The translations under genes and the position numbers were made by a program. The notes under the pieces were generated by a model. It ran no database searches. It was not told the DNA's origin and worked only from the letters and a program-made list of their open reading frames with translations. A stretch of DNA of 64,000 bases from Flammeovirga sp. SJP92 (GTDB lineage: Bacteria > Bacteroidota > Bacteroidia > Cytophagales > Flammeovirgaceae), in NCBI RefSeq assembly GCF_001583495.1, contig NZ_LQAQ01000093.1, forward strand, positions 620,001 to 684,000, read 5' to 3'. The first letter of the stretch is position 1. Every line of letters starts with the position of its first letter. Of the stretch, positions 61,402 through 64,000 are shown piece by piece.

Positions 61402-62486
61402 TATAAATTTGGTAACGTAAAAAAGAAAGTACTTCCTTCACCATAAGTTGATTCAACCCACAACTTACCTCCAGATACTTTTACTATTTTCATACAGTTT
61501 GCAAGGCCAAGTCCTGTACCTTGATAATTACTTTCATTGGTATGAAGCCGTTGAAAAACCTGAAATATCTTCTTTTGATGTTTTTCTCGAATACCTATAC
61601 CATTATCTTTCACACTGAAAAGCCACCCATTCTGTTGACTTTTCACTTTAATGGTTACTTCCGGACGATTGCCCTGTTTCTGATATTTCAATGCATTATG
61701 AATCAGATTTTGAAAGAGTAACCTCAAACCGACATCACAACCTTTGAGTATAGGCAAGGTTTCAGACCTTATCAGTGCATCTTTTTCATCAATAACACTT
61801 TTAAGATCCTCATTGATGCCCTGTAATGTTTTATTGAGGTCCACTTGAGTAATCGTGACGTCCGTACCAAGTCGTGAATGATGTAATATCCCTTTAATCA
61901 TTTCACTCATACGGGTAGCTGAGTTTTCAAGGTAATTCAAACACATTTGTCCTGTTTCATCAAACAAACCGTTATACTTTTCCTTAAAAATTTCTACAAA
62001 GCTTGTAATTGTATTTAGGGGTTCCTGAAGGTCATGAGAGGTGATGTAAGCAAATTCTTCGAGTGATTTATTTTTCTCTTTGAGTACTATATTATTTTTG
62101 ATTAATTCCCGTTCAGCTCTTTTCAACCTGGTGACATTATTACAAGTTACCATTACTTCTTGATGAGAAATTGGAATGGCTTTAATGAGATAGGTATTCT
62201 TGCTGACTTTACAGTCTCCATATTCCACTTCTCCAACATCCACTACTCTCTGTTCTTTAATAGAGGTATAATACAATGAGGGTAATTTGGTCTCATATAA
62301 TTCTGGAAAAGAAGATTTAAAGTCAGATCCTACAAAATCCCTCAAATCCGTCCCGATCACCTCCTTGTTTACTGAATTGGCATAAACAATATCAAAATTC
62401 AATATTGCTCCTGACTTGAGGCGCAACACATATACCGCCGTATTCAAGTGATCAAGGAGTAAGGTCGTATTATAGGATGGTTTCAT
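61401..62486 (-). CDS. PAS-domain sensor histidine kinase
   Basis: A 361-residue kinase without membrane segments. About residues 8-115 form a PAS-like input domain (VYANSVNKEVIGTDLRDFVG). A HisKA domain holds the phospho-acceptor His151 in AYITSHDLQEPL. The HATPase has FQNLIHNALKYQKQ (N-box), VKDNGIGI (G1) and GTGLGLANCMKIV (G2). It is of the cyanobacterial-phytochrome-like HK class but lacks GAF and PHY domains. The signal is unknown; it phosphorylates the overlapping response regulator. Confidence 0.92.
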   Translation of the reverse strand: MKPSYNTTLLLDHLNTAVYVLRLKSGAILNFDIVYANSVNKEVIGTDLRDFVGSDFKSSFPELYETKLPSLYYTSIKEQRVVDVGEVEYGDCKVSKNTYLIKAIPISHQEVMVTCNNVTRLKRAERELIKNNIVLKEKNKSLEEFAYITSHDLQEPLNTITSFVEIFKEKYNGLFDETGQMCLNYLENSATRMSEMIKGILHHSRLGTDVTITQVDLNKTLQGINEDLKSVIDEKDALIRSETLPILKGCDVGLRLLFQNLIHNALKYQKQGNRPEVTIKVKSQQNGWLFSVKDNGIGIREKHQKKIFQVFQRLHTNESNYQGTGLGLANCMKIVKVSGGKLWVESTYGEGSTFFFTLPNL

Positions 62487-62979
62487 AGGTTTAAGTGGAA
62501 TAGTTATTTGGGGTTTTCGTAATAGAACAATTTAAAATAATCTAGAACTTTTACACTTTATCCTTTAAAGATTATAAGAAAGATGAAAGATATTCTTATT
62601 TAAATACTTGATATTTTTGCTATAGTATAATGAATGGTTGAAGACTGATTTACATAAAAATTTATTCTTATAACACATTATATGATTAAAGGATTTCTAA
62701 AAAATTTGATTACAAAATCTTTGGTAGTAAAGCCTCTTCTATCTTCAACCCATATCTTTGCTTACTTTACAAAAGCATAACGATACGAATACTGTTATGG
62801 TTCAATTTAAACAGAATAAAACTACTTTAAGCGTACCCATCACACTAATCATAAAAAAAGGACAATTTATCATTAAAAATATACCTTACAGAACATCAAT
62901 TGTCAGTAAGGTATGAATGTCAGGCTACTTTTATAATCTAACCCTTCCAACTTATAAAACCCCATAGCAATTGGTAGAG
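62487..62979. other. 493-nt intergenic region
   Basis: No coding sequence is seen. It should hold the promoter of the kinase gene at its left end and the terminator hairpin of the beta-barrel gene at 62881-62914. The rest is AT-rich without a recognised feature. Confidence 0.4.
62877..62914 (-). terminator. Terminator of the beta-barrel gene
   Basis: ATACCTTAC and GTAAGGTAT form a 9-bp stem with a 16-nt loop, and ATTTTTAATG follows on the minus strand. It lies about 65 nt beyond the stop at 62980. Confidence 0.55.
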
Positions 62980-63738
62980 TTAAAACTGCATATTCAATGC
63001 AGAATATAACTGAAAAATAGACTGATTATCACCATGGTGTAATACCGAGTACTGAGGTTCAACAAAGAAATTGCATACTGTGTTACCTACCTTCACTATT
63101 TTACCAATACCAAAGCCTACAGGAACGTTGTATTCTCCTTTCTCTAAATTGAAATTCCATGTTGGAGCCGTTCTGAAGTACAACCCATTGCTCACCTGCC
63201 AAAAGGCGAAAGGCTGGATCGCCATAAAATTGACATCGTTTTTATTCGCATCACCTCCTACATCGGTACGCCATATTGCTAAACCACCTACTTGGAATTG
63301 TGGTGATACACTGGCATAAGCAACTGCGGCAGCACCGGCTGTCCACTTACCTGTACCTAACGATGAATGAGTAGCTGTTGGAGCTGACACCGATGGTCCA
63401 ATACCTATTGATAAAGTGGGTTTTGAAACAGCTAGATACGCTCCGAATAAGTCAAAATCTCCAATACCAGATCGACTCACTCCTAATTCTGGATTCGAAT
63501 AAGTATTGATTGGTAAAGAGGCTCTCCATAACACTCGTCCGGTTGGTGTAGCAAATCGCATCCAATACGAACTTTGAGTAGCTTCACTATTTCCTGAAAG
63601 ATTTGGTGAATAATACTGTTGGAGATTAAATGCCGTGAGATTGGCTAAGGGATTATTTGCTTGTGCTTTTTCTTCAGCAGTTTGAGCAAATGAGAAAGAT
63701 GATACAAGTAGCAATACTGCTATAAATAGATTTTTCAT
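62980..63738 (-). CDS. Outer membrane beta-barrel protein, unknown role
   Basis: A 252-residue protein with a signal peptide ending at SFAQ near residue 19. Amphipathic strands follow, with a RSGIGDFDLFGAYLAVS segment resembling the MetA-type/transporter barrels found next to aromatic-degradation or efflux genes, and an aromatic C-terminus (SALNMQF). The fold assignment is moderate and the substrate is unknown. Confidence 0.65.
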   Translation of the reverse strand: MKNLFIAVLLLVSSFSFAQTAEEKAQANNPLANLTAFNLQQYYSPNLSGNSEATQSSYWMRFATPTGRVLWRASLPINTYSNPELGVSRSGIGDFDLFGAYLAVSKPTLSIGIGPSVSAPTATHSSLGTGKWTAGAAAVAYASVSPQFQVGGLAIWRTDVGGDANKNDVNFMAIQPFAFWQVSNGLYFRTAPTWNFNLEKGEYNVPVGFGIGKIVKVGNTVCNFFVEPQYSVLHHGDNQSIFQLYSALNMQF

Positions 63739-63864
63739 GTTGAGAGATTATTGTTTTTTGATACTTCAAATCTCTTGAAAAATGCTTCCGCATAGGATAG
63801 AGAATTACTAATTATTCCTTTTTAGGTAAAATGCTTACTACGCTCTTTGTCAGGAAATAGGGCA

Positions 63865-63894
63865 CAAAAAAAGACCTCATATAATGAGATCTTT
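63865..63894 (-). terminator. Terminator for a gene entering from the right edge
   Basis: On the minus strand AAAGATCTCAT pairs with ATGAGGTCTTT (one wobble) and TTTTT follows. The position suits a minus-strand gene whose stop would be near 63953. Confidence 0.65.
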
Positions 63895-63952
63895 AATAGC
63901 GAAACAAACTACTGACAATAGTCTGCATGCAATGGGAAAATATCAAACAGTA

Positions 63953-64000
63953 TTATACCTCACCAAAAACATCATGGATAGAATCCGTGAAGTCTAAGAT
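63953..64000 (-). CDS. Possible C-terminal end of a gene continuing past the right edge
   Basis: Reading from the edge, 15 codons (ILDFTDSIHDVFGEV) precede a TAA at 63955-63953, and a terminator follows about 60 nt later. The acidic, helical composition is protein-like, but the fragment is too short to identify. Confidence 0.35.
   Translation of the reverse strand: MLDFTDSIHDVFGEV

Noticed and set aside
1-64000. Defence island or prophage
   Set aside because: No restriction, toxin-antitoxin pair, Cas, integrase, phage structural or reverse-transcriptase motifs were seen. The MORN/YwqK-like protein is secreted and lacks a toxin partner.

Overview
The window looks like a chromosomal segment from a low-GC marine member of the Bacteroidota, most probably order Cytophagales and possibly a Flammeovirga-like genus. 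The reasons are AT-rich intergenic DNA, several TAnnTTTG-type -7 promoter boxes, few Shine-Dalgarno sequences, and family content typical of that phylum: a FadL-type porin, Hsp20 pairs, an animal-type UDP-glucose dehydrogenase, Rcp1-type response regulators and lipobox SGNH esterases. The taxonomic call is inference. I found no rRNA, tRNA or CRISPR array.

Region 1 (1-17.4 kb, all minus strand) is a surface polysaccharide locus of the Wzx/Wzy type. In transcription order it holds GDP-mannose pyrophosphorylase, a first UDP-HexNAc 6-dehydrogenase, a Wzz-like chain-length protein, UDP-glucose 6-dehydrogenase, a second UDP-HexNAc 6-dehydrogenase, UDP-HexNAc 4-epimerase, UDP-glucuronate 4-epimerase, an O-antigen ligase-type protein, a Wzy-like polymerase, a Wzx-like flippase, an ATP-grasp enzyme, three GT4 glycosyltransferases and a truncated initiating sugar-phosphate transferase. 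The predicted precursors (UDP-GlcA, UDP-GalA, UDP-GlcNAcA/GalNAcA, GDP-Man) indicate an acidic glycan. A decayed IS200/IS605-type transposase interrupts the run at about 3.9-4.4 kb.

Region 2 (17.4-33 kb) is mixed housekeeping: a DUF721/DciA-like protein and RecF upstream of manC, a membrane-anchored ATP-grasp protein, NRDE, DinB and DoxX proteins, a lipoprotein esterase, a lysine-rich protein carrying a 120-bp tandem repeat, a ClC channel, a FadL porin with an SGNH lipoprotein, two overlapping SGNH hydrolases and methionine sulfoxide reductase MsrC.

Region 3 (33-44 kb) is accessory-like: a HAD phosphatase, a membrane GT2, an Ldh-family dehydrogenase, an AP2/HNH-like DNA-binding protein flanked by two related hairpins, an LEA/phasin-like helical protein, and a redox/regulator cluster (two SDRs, a beta-propeller-Dabb fusion, an HbpS-like protein, Crp/Fnr and LysR regulators).

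Region 4 (43-64 kb) is mostly core functions: fmt, a TrmH-type methyltransferase, a TPR plus periplasmic-binding lipid/peptidoglycan-type protein, two Hsp20 genes divergent from a MarR regulator, an L,D-transpeptidase, folA, prmA, a giant secreted 1789-residue protein with a MORN-repeat partner, prfA, a PAS histidine kinase/response regulator pair and a beta-barrel protein.

The most interesting unexplained signals are three 18-bp operator-like palindromes resembling the TetR-family FadR box (two upstream of the FadL gene, one upstream of the LEA/phasin-like gene), the duplicated hairpin around the AP2/HNH gene, the tandem palindromes between hsp20 and marR, and the giant secreted protein. I did not recognise an obviously undescribed defence or mobile system.
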